Shown here: one piece after another, positions 1 to 6,348 of the stretch
How the letters are laid out: every line of letters begins with the position of its first letter
Position numbering within the stretch: position 1 is the stretch's first letter
Source: JBEGQX01 sp041180805
Lineage (GTDB): Bacteria; Planctomycetota; Planctomycetia; Gemmatales; Gemmataceae
Direction of reading: 5' to 3'
NCBI GenBank assembly: GCA_041180805.1
Contig: JBEGQX010000262.1
Location: 1 to 24,766, forward strand
Length of the DNA stretch: 24,766 nt
Notes under the pieces: model-generated
The model's input: the letters and a program-made list of their open reading frames with translations, nothing else
Database searches by the model: none
What the model was told of the DNA's origin: nothing
Translations under genes and position numbers: made by a program

Positions 1-1
1 C

Positions 2-142
2 GTATTGGAAAAAGTGGTGGAGGATATCAGTTTTCAGGGGTGCGATCTGGACAACAAACGCCAGATGATTGATGCTGCCTACGTAAGACAGAGGCTGGGA
101 GATGTGTTAAGCAAGGAAGACCTTGGCAGGTTTATCCTTTGA
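2..142 (+). CDS. hslU: HslU, ATPase subunit of the HslUV protease (3' end only)
   Basis: Only the last 46 codons are in the window; the gene enters from the left edge. The reading frame from base 2 ends in the residues KEDLGRFIL, matching the highly conserved C-terminal tail of HslU (typically EDLSRFIL), preceded by IDAAYVRQRLGDVL, which fits the family's terminal helix. HslU is the AAA+ unfoldase that feeds proteins into the HslV peptidase; in that family the C-terminal tail inserts into HslV to activate it, so this end appears intact and functional. The stop codon overlaps the 3' end of the convergent hydrolase gene by 11 bases. hslV would be expected outside the window to the left. Identification rests on a short stretch, but the tail is distinctive. 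Confidence 0.85.
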   Translation, partial: VLEKVVEDISFQGCDLDNKRQMIDAAYVRQRLGDVLSKEDLGRFIL

Positions 143-881
143 AACCATGAACAGAGCCGGGAAGGCTTTTTTCAATATTGCTCATGATCCAGCGATTGGC
201 ATCTTTAAGCATATCAAGATGAATGCGGTGGTTGGTGGCATAGGTTCGCCAGAAAGGATCGATGCCTGCAGTTTGGAAGCTTTGGCGATCCTGACAAGCC
301 ATACTCATGGGAATTACCGAGTTGGCAATGCCATGGCCAATAAACACCTTCAGGTCGCGCATTTGCTGAACACGCCAAAGAGGTTTTTGTGTGCGAGGCA
401 GGGCGCCATTCATGGATAGAACCCCGGCAAATCGATCCGGGAACTGGACGGCCATACGGTAAGCCATGGCTGCGCCTTCACAGAAACCTGCAAGGTAAAT
501 GCGGTTGGCGTGAATGTTATAAGAGTTTTGTGTTTTTTCGATGGCGTTAAAAAGATAATCTTCAACCCACATTTCCGAACAACCATCCTGGCCCCAAGAG
601 TAATTGCCTTTGGCAGATGCGGACTTTCGGGTGGCTTTTTCAATTCCGCGAAGCGAAATCGCTATAAAGTTTCTTCTACTGATGTAAGGGGCGTACCTTA
701 GTACATGATCTTCGTTGGATCCATGTCCATGGAAGAAGACCAGAAGAGGATAAGCGTAATTGGGTTCATATTGGGTGGGTAGAAAAGTTCTTACGGGAAG
801 TGCAGCAGGGGCAATGACCTTTGAATTATAAAAACCCTCAGTGGATTGAGCATGAAGAGGGGAGATATTCGAAGGAGTCAT
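132..881 (-). CDS. alpha/beta hydrolase (esterase/dienelactone hydrolase-like) with Cys nucleophile
   Basis: A predicted cytosolic hydrolase of 249 residues from ATG 881; a TTG 57 bases upstream gives a longer frame, but the ATG has a G-rich site in front. The fold markers are visible: an oxyanion-type FFHGHG near residue 50, the nucleophile elbow LAGFCEG at residues 130-136, a GIANSVIP block corresponding to the usual GxxDxxVP near residue 184, and a late histidine (H218) before the last helix. The usual nucleophile Ser is Cys134 (codon TGT) and the usual Asp is Asn187, so the putative triad is Cys-Asn-His. Dienelactone hydrolases also use Cys, but with Asp. Substrate is unknown; the general family is carboxylesterase/phospholipase. 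It stands alone on this strand and overlaps hslU tail to tail. Family fairly sure, activity unsure. Confidence 0.75.
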   Translation of the reverse strand: MTPSNISPLHAQSTEGFYNSKVIAPAALPVRTFLPTQYEPNYAYPLLVFFHGHGSNEDHVLRYAPYISRRNFIAISLRGIEKATRKSASAKGNYSWGQDGCSEMWVEDYLFNAIEKTQNSYNIHANRIYLAGFCEGAAMAYRMAVQFPDRFAGVLSMNGALPRTQKPLWRVQQMRDLKVFIGHGIANSVIPMSMACQDRQSFQTAGIDPFWRTYATNHRIHLDMLKDANRWIMSNIEKSLPGSVHGFKG

Positions 882-940
882 AGGCACCCCGAGAGGTATA
901 TGTGGTTCCAAATTGCCCAAACTTCCTGTAAGGGCCAAAC

Positions 941-963
941 TGTCAAATGCTTTGACAATTGTC
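941..963. promoter_or_regulatory. overlapping palindromes, possible operator
   Basis: A perfect inverted repeat, TGTCAAA (941-947) and TTTGACA (951-957) separated by three bases, overlaps a second perfect palindrome GACAATTGTC (954-963). Together they give three TGTC half-sites in 23 bases. They sit just inside the transcript predicted from the promoter-like site at 975-1003, a classical position for a repressor operator of the hydrolase gene at 132-881. No regulator gene is in the window, so the binding protein is unknown. Confidence 0.4.
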
Positions 964-974
964 TTGTTGGGAGA

Positions 975-1003
975 AGTCTACGGCCTGTTCTTATTCCAGT
1001 CAA
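975..1003 (-). promoter_or_regulatory. sigma70-like promoter for the hydrolase gene
   Basis: Read on the minus strand: TTGACT (998-1003) as -35, a 17-base spacer, and TAGACT (975-980) as -10. Matches to consensus are 5 of 6 and 4 of 6. Transcription would begin near 968 and give a leader of about 85 bases containing the palindromes at 941-963. Predicted from pattern only. Confidence 0.35.
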
Positions 1004-1261
1004 CGAAAGACTTTAATCAAACTTTCAAAAAACCTCGGGAAAACTGCGGTTTAGTGATGGATGTTCCGGTTAGGTCAGTTGGGGTGAAAAAGGCTATTCA
1101 GAAGGAATGGGTCGGCTCTACCGGTCATGGCAGGCATAGGGCCACAAAAATAATTAACAAAACCAATCAAATTAACCAAACAACCTATTTTGTTGTTTTG
1201 CTAAGGATAGCTTCTTTTACTTATTTGCTGTTTGGATTGGATAAGATATCAGACGGGATTT
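1004..1261. other. non-coding gap, AT-rich, with weak hairpin
   Basis: No convincing gene lies between the lipoprotein stop and the hydrolase promoter. The right half is strongly AT-rich (about 1145-1220). It contains a 7-base-pair inverted repeat, AAACAAC (1178-1184) and GTTGTTT (1192-1198), with a 7-base loop, and two imperfect direct copies of AATTAACMAAAC (around 1152 and 1170). On the minus strand the hairpin is followed by a T-rich run and could be a weak terminator of the lipoprotein gene; the stem is A/T-rich, so this is uncertain. Confidence 0.3.
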
Positions 1262-2359
1262 TTAAGGGACTATCCGAAGATCCATGGATCTTTTGCAGGT
1301 TCTTCCCGGGGTCTGATCGCCGGATGGTTCATCCACCTGGATCCAAAGGGTGTATAGCCCGGGTGGTAATTTGGGTGGCACCCGAAATTGAAAGAAAAGG
1401 TAATAGTCGTTTCGTGGTGTTTTTGCCCTTTCCACCTTGGGTGGAAAAGCCATGTTGATTACTTTTCCCTGGCTATCATGAATTTCCAAATTGCTGGAGA
1501 AGGTGGCTTCATAATCGCTGCCTTCCTTTTGCCAATTTACATGGTGAACCTCTACATAAATCTGTACTTTTTCACCAGGGTTTATGCCCCTGGCTTGCTT
1601 AAAACCATAGTTGGCTGGTAGCGGATCCAACGATCCAAAACCGTGAATGTTCTTGCAATACTGCAGATTTTCCAGACTTAATTCAGCCTTGTTTCGCAAT
1701 AATGATTGAACTTTGGTGGTCGCTTGAATCCATTGCGTGGCTTCCTGGGATGTAAAACTGTCAGAGCTGCCCAACGAGGCAACCAGGGGCAAAAGTTCCG
1801 AGATGATCGTTTGATTTCTTATGGATGGATCTTTCAAAAGGCTTTTGGCCTTGTCTGAGTTGTTATCCAGCAAGTTCTGCAGCGCAAGGGCAAGTGGTGA
1901 AAGAGGTTCTGATTTTTGGGGCGTCACTGCTAGTGATTCAGCTTTTAAGCTTTTTTCTTCCAATTTCTTTGGTTCATTCTCGTAGGATTTTGTTTCCACG
2001 GTTTTTGGAAATTCTTTGGGTGGTTCCGGAACAGGGGGCGGGGACTGCAAGGTGGCTTCCGGAGGCTTGGCGGTTATCAATTGAAGTGCCGGAGGCAGAA
2101 TAACCTTGGATTCCTTTTTATCATCCTGCTTGGAAAGTTCCTTGTGGGGAACCGTTGCATCGCTGGGTTTGGGAAGATCGGAACTGGTTAAAGTGGGGCT
2201 AACCTCACCCTTCCCATCTGTATGAAATGCCAGGGTGTTTTGACCTTTTTTGGGGCTAACTTCCACAATGCTGTTTCTGCTGGAAAAAAGGCTTCCGCAC
2301 CCTGTGATTGGCAAAATCACAAGTAAAGCAATCCATACCCATGCTTTCCGCGCAAGCAT
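1262..2359 (-). CDS. lipoprotein with Pro/Lys/Glu-rich linker and C-terminal beta domain, unknown function
   Basis: A 365-residue protein from ATG 2359; an upstream TTG at 2380 gives a longer frame, but only the ATG has a site (AAGGA, about 11 bases away). The N-terminus is a typical type II signal: a short basic stretch, a hydrophobic run, then LPITGC with the lipidated Cys at about residue 21. Residues about 70-160 are low-complexity, rich in Pro, Lys, Glu and Ser, and look like an extended linker to the envelope. A middle helical part follows, then a C-terminal domain of about 120 residues with alternating hydrophobic strands (VQIYVEVHHV, YYLFFQFRVP, LYTLWIQV), suggesting a beta-sandwich. 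I do not recognise a named family. Location is probably periplasmic, membrane-anchored. Upstream lies the RNase Z-like gene on the same strand, with a 127-base gap, so separate transcription is plausible. Confidence 0.7.
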   Translation of the reverse strand: MLARKAWVWIALLVILPITGCGSLFSSRNSIVEVSPKKGQNTLAFHTDGKGEVSPTLTSSDLPKPSDATVPHKELSKQDDKKESKVILPPALQLITAKPPEATLQSPPPVPEPPKEFPKTVETKSYENEPKKLEEKSLKAESLAVTPQKSEPLSPLALALQNLLDNNSDKAKSLLKDPSIRNQTIISELLPLVASLGSSDSFTSQEATQWIQATTKVQSLLRNKAELSLENLQYCKNIHGFGSLDPLPANYGFKQARGINPGEKVQIYVEVHHVNWQKEGSDYEATFSSNLEIHDSQGKVINMAFPPKVERAKTPRNDYYLFFQFRVPPKLPPGLYTLWIQVDEPSGDQTPGRTCKRSMDLRIVP

Positions 2360-2391
2360 AAGAAACAATGTCCTTTCCAACGAAGGACGAA

Positions 2392-2420
2392 TCCATAACC
2401 AACCTTCTGGCTTAGGTCAA
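2392..2420 (-). promoter_or_regulatory. weak promoter-like site for the lipoprotein gene
   Basis: Minus-strand TTGACC (2415-2420), 17-base spacer, TATGGA (2392-2397). The -35 matches 5 of 6, the -10 only 3 of 6. It would start transcription about 25 bases upstream of the chosen ATG at 2359. Low confidence. Confidence 0.25.
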
Positions 2421-2486
2421 CCCAATCCAAAGAGATTCTTGGTTGAATAGGCAAAGTGGGGGCAATTTTGAACCCTTGAAAGGTTT

Positions 2487-3326
2487 CTAGATCCAGATTT
2501 TCATTTTCTGCAGAAGTGTGGCTGGGATTTTTCTTTGCGTGACCCTTTGGATTTCCTCAGGGTGGTAGCGGGTACTTTGGTGCCCAACCACAATCAATTC
2601 GTTTTCGAACTTCTGTTCCCGTTCCACGAAATCATCCAAATGCATATGGCCGTATTTGTGGATCTTGTCCCTTTTGTGACGGGATCGAATAAAACTCATT
2701 TCCGTGATAAGGATTTTACTTTGATAGACAAAAGGATTGTCATCCAAGCCTTGCGGGCTGGTGTCGCCGGTATAGCAAAGAAGAGGCGATCGGATTTCCC
2801 GGGTTACCTCGGTGCCGGACATGCGCAAGTCTCGAATCTTGTCGCCGGGCAATCCCTGAAATTCTTCTTTTAATTTGTTGCGGCGATGCCAGACCATGTA
2901 ACCCACCGAGGGAATGGTGTGCGTGGTGGCAAACACTTGAATGGCATGGTCGCGGCCAAGTTCTATTTCCTGCCCGGCTTCAACGCCCACCAGATTGCAA
3001 TTCATGCGGCCACGATCCAGCCTTTGAAACAAAAGTAGGATTTTGCGCACATCATCCACCGCATAGGCAGGCAGATAGATATTGGGAGGTTCCATTTTCA
3101 TCATGCGCCTGCGGGCTATGTAAACCGGCAGGGTGGCAAAATGATCCAGGTGCGTATGGGTTATGAACCAGTTTGGTGTTCCCATGAAATCCCAGGGCTG
3201 GGCTCCCAGGTCAAAACCTATCTTTAATTCTGGTATTCTCCAGTAAGACTGAACGGCTGCCCGGGAATACCCTTCAATGGTTAACCCGGCATGACAATGT
3301 CGAAGGTATGGTGCGTTTTCAACCAT
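2487..3326 (-). CDS. RNase Z-like metallo-beta-lactamase-fold hydrolase
   Basis: A 279-residue soluble metallohydrolase. The signature HTHLDH (residues 57-62) provides His57, His59, Asp61 and His62; further likely zinc ligands are His136 (ATTHTIPS), Asp188 (CYTGDTS) and His249 (VVGHQST). This set and the spacing are those of RNase Z/ElaC-like enzymes, which cleave tRNA precursors after the discriminator base. The protein is close to the short-form RNase Z length (about 300) but I do not see a clear tRNA-binding exosite arm, so a related RNA or small-molecule hydrolase is possible. Starts at ATG 3326, about 95 bases from the divergent DUF447 gene. Fold is near certain, exact substrate is inference. 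Confidence 0.8.
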   Translation of the reverse strand: MVENAPYLRHCHAGLTIEGYSRAAVQSYWRIPELKIGFDLGAQPWDFMGTPNWFITHTHLDHFATLPVYIARRRMMKMEPPNIYLPAYAVDDVRKILLLFQRLDRGRMNCNLVGVEAGQEIELGRDHAIQVFATTHTIPSVGYMVWHRRNKLKEEFQGLPGDKIRDLRMSGTEVTREIRSPLLCYTGDTSPQGLDDNPFVYQSKILITEMSFIRSRHKRDKIHKYGHMHLDDFVEREQKFENELIVVGHQSTRYHPEEIQRVTQRKIPATLLQKMKIWI

Positions 3327-3421
3327 TACAATCCCGTGAAGAGAAACAATTAATCCTGAAAGTCACTATAAAAGTTATCAGGCTCAAAACCAAGGCCGTC
3401 ATGCATTTGCTTGGAAATATT

Positions 3422-4003
3422 ATGATTTTGGAAGGATTGGTTACCACGGTGGACGAGGATGGCAAAGTGCACGTTGCACCCATGGGGCCACGCGTGGACT
3501 CAGGCATGCAATCCTTCCTGCTAAGGCCTTACCCCTCCTCGAATACCTGCAAACATCTGATGAACCGGCTCGAGGGAGTACTGCATGTCACCGATGATGT
3601 AACACTGATCGCGCAAGGGGCGATTGGCAAAGTGGTGGCGCCGGAATGTTTTTCCGCGAAAGTTGTCGCGGGCTTTGTTCTAAAGGAAGCCTGCAGGGCG
3701 TATGAATTTCAGGTTTCCCGAATCGACACATCCGAGGAAAGGGTTCGGCTGGAATGCAAGGTTTTGGAGGTTCACCACCTGAGGGATTTTTTTGGTTTTA
3801 ATCGGGCAAAGCACGCGGTGATTGAGGCCGCAATTCTGGCATCTCGAACGGCTTTCCTGAACCCCGAAGACATTCTTTCCGAGTTTCGAAAGCTTTCTGT
3901 CATAGTGCAAAAGACAGGTGCCGACCGGGAGATTTCCGCTTTCTCGCTGCTGGAAAATCATGTCACCTCCAAGCTGCAGGAAAAGCTTGGGCACGGAGGT
4001 TGA
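3422..4003 (+). CDS. DUF447 protein, predicted flavin-binding, H4MPT-linked context
   Basis: The opening residues MILEGLVTT, followed by HVAPMGPR around residues 17-24, are the recognisable start of the DUF447 family, and the 193-residue length fits. Known members have a split-barrel fold of the flavin-reductase type and occur in methanogens and in bacteria with H4MPT-linked C1 metabolism; the biochemical role is not established. The frame is open to ATG 3308, overlapping the RNase Z-like gene head to head, and ATG 3401 is also possible; I chose 3422 because family members usually begin at this motif. The stop is two bases before the RFAP synthase ATG, so the two genes are surely co-transcribed, which supports a job in H4MPT synthesis or use. 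Confidence 0.75.
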   Translation: MILEGLVTTVDEDGKVHVAPMGPRVDSGMQSFLLRPYPSSNTCKHLMNRLEGVLHVTDDVTLIAQGAIGKVVAPECFSAKVVAGFVLKEACRAYEFQVSRIDTSEERVRLECKVLEVHHLRDFFGFNRAKHAVIEAAILASRTAFLNPEDILSEFRKLSVIVQKTGADREISAFSLLENHVTSKLQEKLGHGG

Positions 4004-4005
4004 AA

Positions 4006-4962
4006 ATGCCCATTCAGCTTTTAAACCCGCTTTCCATTCCGAAGGTTCCAAGGCAAGCTGGCGCTCATTATTGTCAACTCCTGGAAAAAGGCGCGGTTCG
4101 GGTCATTACTGGTAGCAGGTTGCATTTCGGCTTTTTGGATCTTTCTCCTGTTTCAATTAAGGGCTGGGAAAATCGTAACAATCATGCAGTGCTTCCCATT
4201 CGCAGGTTTGGCGGTGTGGGCTTGATGCTGGAATCCCCGGGTATTTCTATCCAAGTTCAACCCTCGGCAAAGTGGGATTTTTCCGGATCTATGAGCCAGG
4301 TCGCCCAAAAGCATTCCCAAGCTCTGGCGGAGCATTTTTCATCAATACACCTGGCTCATTTTCCTTGCAGGGTATTGGTGGAAAAATCCGCACCCCACCA
4401 TGTTGGATTGGGAACAGGAACCCAACTGGCGCTTGCTATTGGCAGGGCTTTGACCATTTGCTGGGGTTGGGACATGCCAACCCTCGAGCTTGCGGTTGTT
4501 TTAGGGCGCGGCAAAAGGTCTGCTGTTGGGGTGCATGGTTTTGACCATGGTGGTTTGATTGTGGAGGCAGGCAAAAAAGAGGGGGAGGCGATTTCCCCCA
4601 TGATTGGAAGTTACCCTTGGCCAACCGAATGGAAAGTGGAGCTTAGCAATTTGGAATCTGCCCCCGGGGTGCATGGTAAGCAGGAGGTTGACGCCTTTGA
4701 AAAAATTCTGGCTGGTCAGGTGCCATCCCATGTGCTTGGGGATAATGCCCGCAACGTGTTAATGGGTTTGCTGCCAGCACTTCTCCGCGTTGATTTGGAG
4801 GCTTTTCAGGCATTTGTTGTGGATATGAATCATCGAACAGGAATGATCTTTGATCCATTAGACCAAAAGAAAACCCCCGATGAAAACCGGGGGTTGGGTG
4901 AGCATTGGTGCCAAAGTTCCTGGGGGCCAGCCAAATTTCGTTTTTCCAAGGTTACTGGATAA
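4006..4962 (+). CDS. beta-ribofuranosylaminobenzene 5'-phosphate synthase, C-terminus apparently truncated
   Basis: First committed step of (tetrahydro)methanopterin synthesis: condenses 4-aminobenzoate with phosphoribosyl pyrophosphate, releasing CO2 and pyrophosphate. A GHMP-kinase-fold protein of 318 residues. Family blocks seen: RVITGSRLHFGFLDL (32-46), RFGGVGLML (67-75), HHVGLGTGTQLALA (131-144, the glycine-rich loop), GRGKRSAVGVHGFDHGG (167-183) and QSSWGP (303-308). Start is ATG 4006, preceded by GGAGG (3995-3999); a TTG at 4000 is too close. Odd: only 10 residues follow QSSWGP, where homologues as I recall them carry roughly 40-50 more, and the stretch just before it (about 286-302) does not look like the family and coincides with a minus-strand terminator. 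The 3' end overlaps the convergent lipoprotein by 11 bases. Possibly a decaying or trimmed enzyme. Family call is strong, activity doubtful. Confidence 0.8.
   Translation: MPIQLLNPLSIPKVPRQAGAHYCQLLEKGAVRVITGSRLHFGFLDLSPVSIKGWENRNNHAVLPIRRFGGVGLMLESPGISIQVQPSAKWDFSGSMSQVAQKHSQALAEHFSSIHLAHFPCRVLVEKSAPHHVGLGTGTQLALAIGRALTICWGWDMPTLELAVVLGRGKRSAVGVHGFDHGGLIVEAGKKEGEAISPMIGSYPWPTEWKVELSNLESAPGVHGKQEVDAFEKILAGQVPSHVLGDNARNVLMGLLPALLRVDLEAFQAFVVDMNHRTGMIFDPLDQKKTPDENRGLGEHWCQSSWGPAKFRFSKVTG
4862..4895 (-). terminator. intrinsic terminator of the DUF1559/lipoprotein operon
   Basis: Minus-strand hairpin with perfect 8-base-pair arms: AACCCCCG (4888-4895 read in reverse complement) and CGGGGGTT (4872-4879), 8-base loop, immediately followed by TTCTTTT. 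This is a classic rho-independent terminator for transcripts of the lipoprotein gene ending at 4952. It lies wholly inside the plus-strand RFAP synthase frame. Confidence 0.75.
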
Positions 4963-5140
4963 CTTTTGGTCTGGCTTCCTTACTATCATTTTTACCATTG
5001 TCGGAACCCGCTGGCTTGATTCTAGGAGTGTTGGCATCCACGGGGGGCAACTTTTCGTTGTAATTCTGGGTGGAATCTTTGCCACACCCCAAAGAGGCTA
5101 AAAAGCAGAATGCTGCGAATGGAATCATAATCTTTTTCAT
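4952..5140 (-). CDS. small lipoprotein paired with DUF1559 protein
   Basis: A 62-residue protein starting at ATG 5140, with GGAG at 5149-5152 as ribosome binding site. The frame is open further upstream, but the downstream ATG gives a clean signal: MKKIMIPF, a hydrophobic run, then LASLGCGK with the likely lipidated Cys19. The mature part, about 43 residues, is polar, Pro/Asp/Lys/Asn-rich and probably unstructured. Such tiny lipoproteins directly behind a DUF1559 gene are common in planctomycetes; their function is unknown. Here the gap to the DUF1559 stop is 25 bases, so the two form an operon ending at the terminator 4862-4895. It overlaps the 3' end of the RFAP synthase gene by 11 bases on the other strand. 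The lipobox is not perfectly canonical. Confidence 0.7.
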   Translation of the reverse strand: MKKIMIPFAAFCFLASLGCGKDSTQNYNEKLPPVDANTPRIKPAGSDNGKNDSKEARPKVIQ

Positions 5141-5165
5141 AAAGTTTCTCCTTGGATTGGTTTTC

Positions 5166-6194
5166 TTAATCAAATTTTTCAGTGTCACCATCAGCCCTAC
5201 CCGAAGAAGCTTGAATGGCTTGCCATGGTGTATTGGTCTTATTCACAATTTCAGTACCTGAAGCAGGTAATGTAATGCCTTTTTTAATGGACCTAACAGA
5301 ACCATCCGCCATGGCAATACCCACTTGATTGGTGTGGTAACTAAATAATGAGTAAAGCATATTTGGACCACCTTGTTCCCAAATAGACCAATAAGTTGAA
5401 AAGCCACAAGCTGCCATCCAAGGTAAAGATCTTAACCTTGTGCCACTGTCCGTTCTCCCACCATACTCTGCAAACATCATGGTGTTAGACGTTCCATCCG
5501 TTATGAATGTGATTGGAAATTGTTCATCTGGAATATAAATACCTTCATGATTGGAGTAAAATTGTTGGGTAGTAGAGGCTGGGTTTGTGATGACATAACG
5601 CCCTAATGTTCCGCCAATCGGTACATAACTTGTAAGGCCTGGTATTCCACCGACACTTTTGAAAGTTGCAACAGAATAATAACTACCAGATCCGGCAGGC
5701 CCAATGTAGTTATTAATCCCTCCCGTATCCACCACATCGTAAGCAGTATCAGCAGAGCATTCGAATGTTTTAACCCTGCTTCTTGAATTTGAATAAGTGT
5801 TTGGCCAATCGTGATTTACCCAATCATCACCATTTGCGCTGATAGGATCTTTCGCATACAGATCAGGTTTGAATTTTTTGAACAAGGCTTCTTGTTCGAC
5901 GTAAGGTAATAGTTGAACTAGTACGCCTGCAAAGGTACCTCTGCCAGCAGTTGAAACACCGGCAGAAGTTTTAGCTGTATACTGCTGTCCCATGGGTAAA
6001 ACCCCGTAGGTAGAAACAAAGTTCATGGCAGCCAGCGAAAGTTGTTTCAAATTGTTTTGACATGTGGACCTTGCTGCCGCTTCTCGCACTTTTTGAACAG
6101 CGGGAAGAAGCAAGCCAATCAAAATAGCGATGATCGCAATCACCACTAAGAGTTCAATCAGCGTGAACCCTTTTTTTCTAATACAAAACCGCAT
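5166..6194 (-). CDS. DUF1559 family protein with type IV pilin-like N-terminus
   Basis: A 342-residue pseudopilin-like surface protein. Residues 7-31 carry the prepilin motif: KKG, cleavage before Phe10, Glu at position 5 of the mature protein (FTLIE), then a long hydrophobic helix. It continues with VQKVREAAARSTCQNNLKQL, the diagnostic start of the DUF1559 domain, and near the C-terminus the MADGSVRSI block (the H-X9-DG-type tail). DUF1559 proteins occur in large paralogous sets in planctomycetes and are thought to be extracellular or to form pseudopili; no biochemical role is proven. Start ATG 6194 has AAGGAG seven bases upstream. Base composition is visibly more AT-rich than the flanking genes. 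Operon partner: the small lipoprotein downstream. Promoter-like site at 6247-6276. Confidence 0.9.
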   Translation of the reverse strand: MRFCIRKKGFTLIELLVVIAIIAILIGLLLPAVQKVREAAARSTCQNNLKQLSLAAMNFVSTYGVLPMGQQYTAKTSAGVSTAGRGTFAGVLVQLLPYVEQEALFKKFKPDLYAKDPISANGDDWVNHDWPNTYSNSRSRVKTFECSADTAYDVVDTGGINNYIGPAGSGSYYSVATFKSVGGIPGLTSYVPIGGTLGRYVITNPASTTQQFYSNHEGIYIPDEQFPITFITDGTSNTMMFAEYGGRTDSGTRLRSLPWMAACGFSTYWSIWEQGGPNMLYSLFSYHTNQVGIAMADGSVRSIKKGITLPASGTEIVNKTNTPWQAIQASSGRADGDTEKFD

Positions 6195-6246
6195 TGAATA
6201 ACTCCTTGGAGAGAAGAATAAAAAAGGTTATTAGAGAGGTATGATT

Positions 6247-6276
6247 ATTATTGGCTGATTAATTGATTAATTTCAA
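6247..6276 (-). promoter_or_regulatory. sigma70-like promoter for the DUF1559 gene
   Basis: Minus-strand TTGAAA (6271-6276), 18-base spacer, AATAAT (6247-6252), each 5 of 6 to consensus, in an AT-rich stretch that also holds two tandem GATTAATT copies (reading plus, 6257-6272). Predicted leader of about 45 bases before ATG 6194. Pattern-based prediction. Confidence 0.4.
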
Positions 6277-6297
6277 CAATTTTTGAAGAAATAATGA

Positions 6298-6328
6298 AGG
6301 CCGTGAAGGTTTCAAATCCACACGGCCT
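6298..6328 (-). terminator. terminator hairpin after the mog-pxpA-pxpC-dehydrogenase operon
   Basis: Perfect 8-base-pair inverted repeat AGGCCGTG (6298-6305) and CACGGCCT (6321-6328), 15-base loop, about 20 bases past the dehydrogenase stop. On the minus strand it is followed by TCATTATTTCTT, moderately T-rich; on the plus strand by CGTTTT, so it could also work in reverse. It separates the salvaged operon's transcripts from the DUF1559 promoter. Confidence 0.6.
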
Positions 6329-6348
6329 CGTTTTAATAGTTAAATTCG

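Noticed and set aside
913..1458. Open plus-strand frame of 181 codons covering the gap and the lipoprotein 3' end
   Set aside because: Its right half is antisense to the lipoprotein gene, it has no recognisable domain or ribosome binding site, and composition is erratic.
3308..3421. Longer start of the DUF447 gene overlapping the RNase Z-like gene
   Set aside because: The N-terminal extension is unlike the family, which normally starts at the MILEG motif; kept as an alternative in the gene entry.
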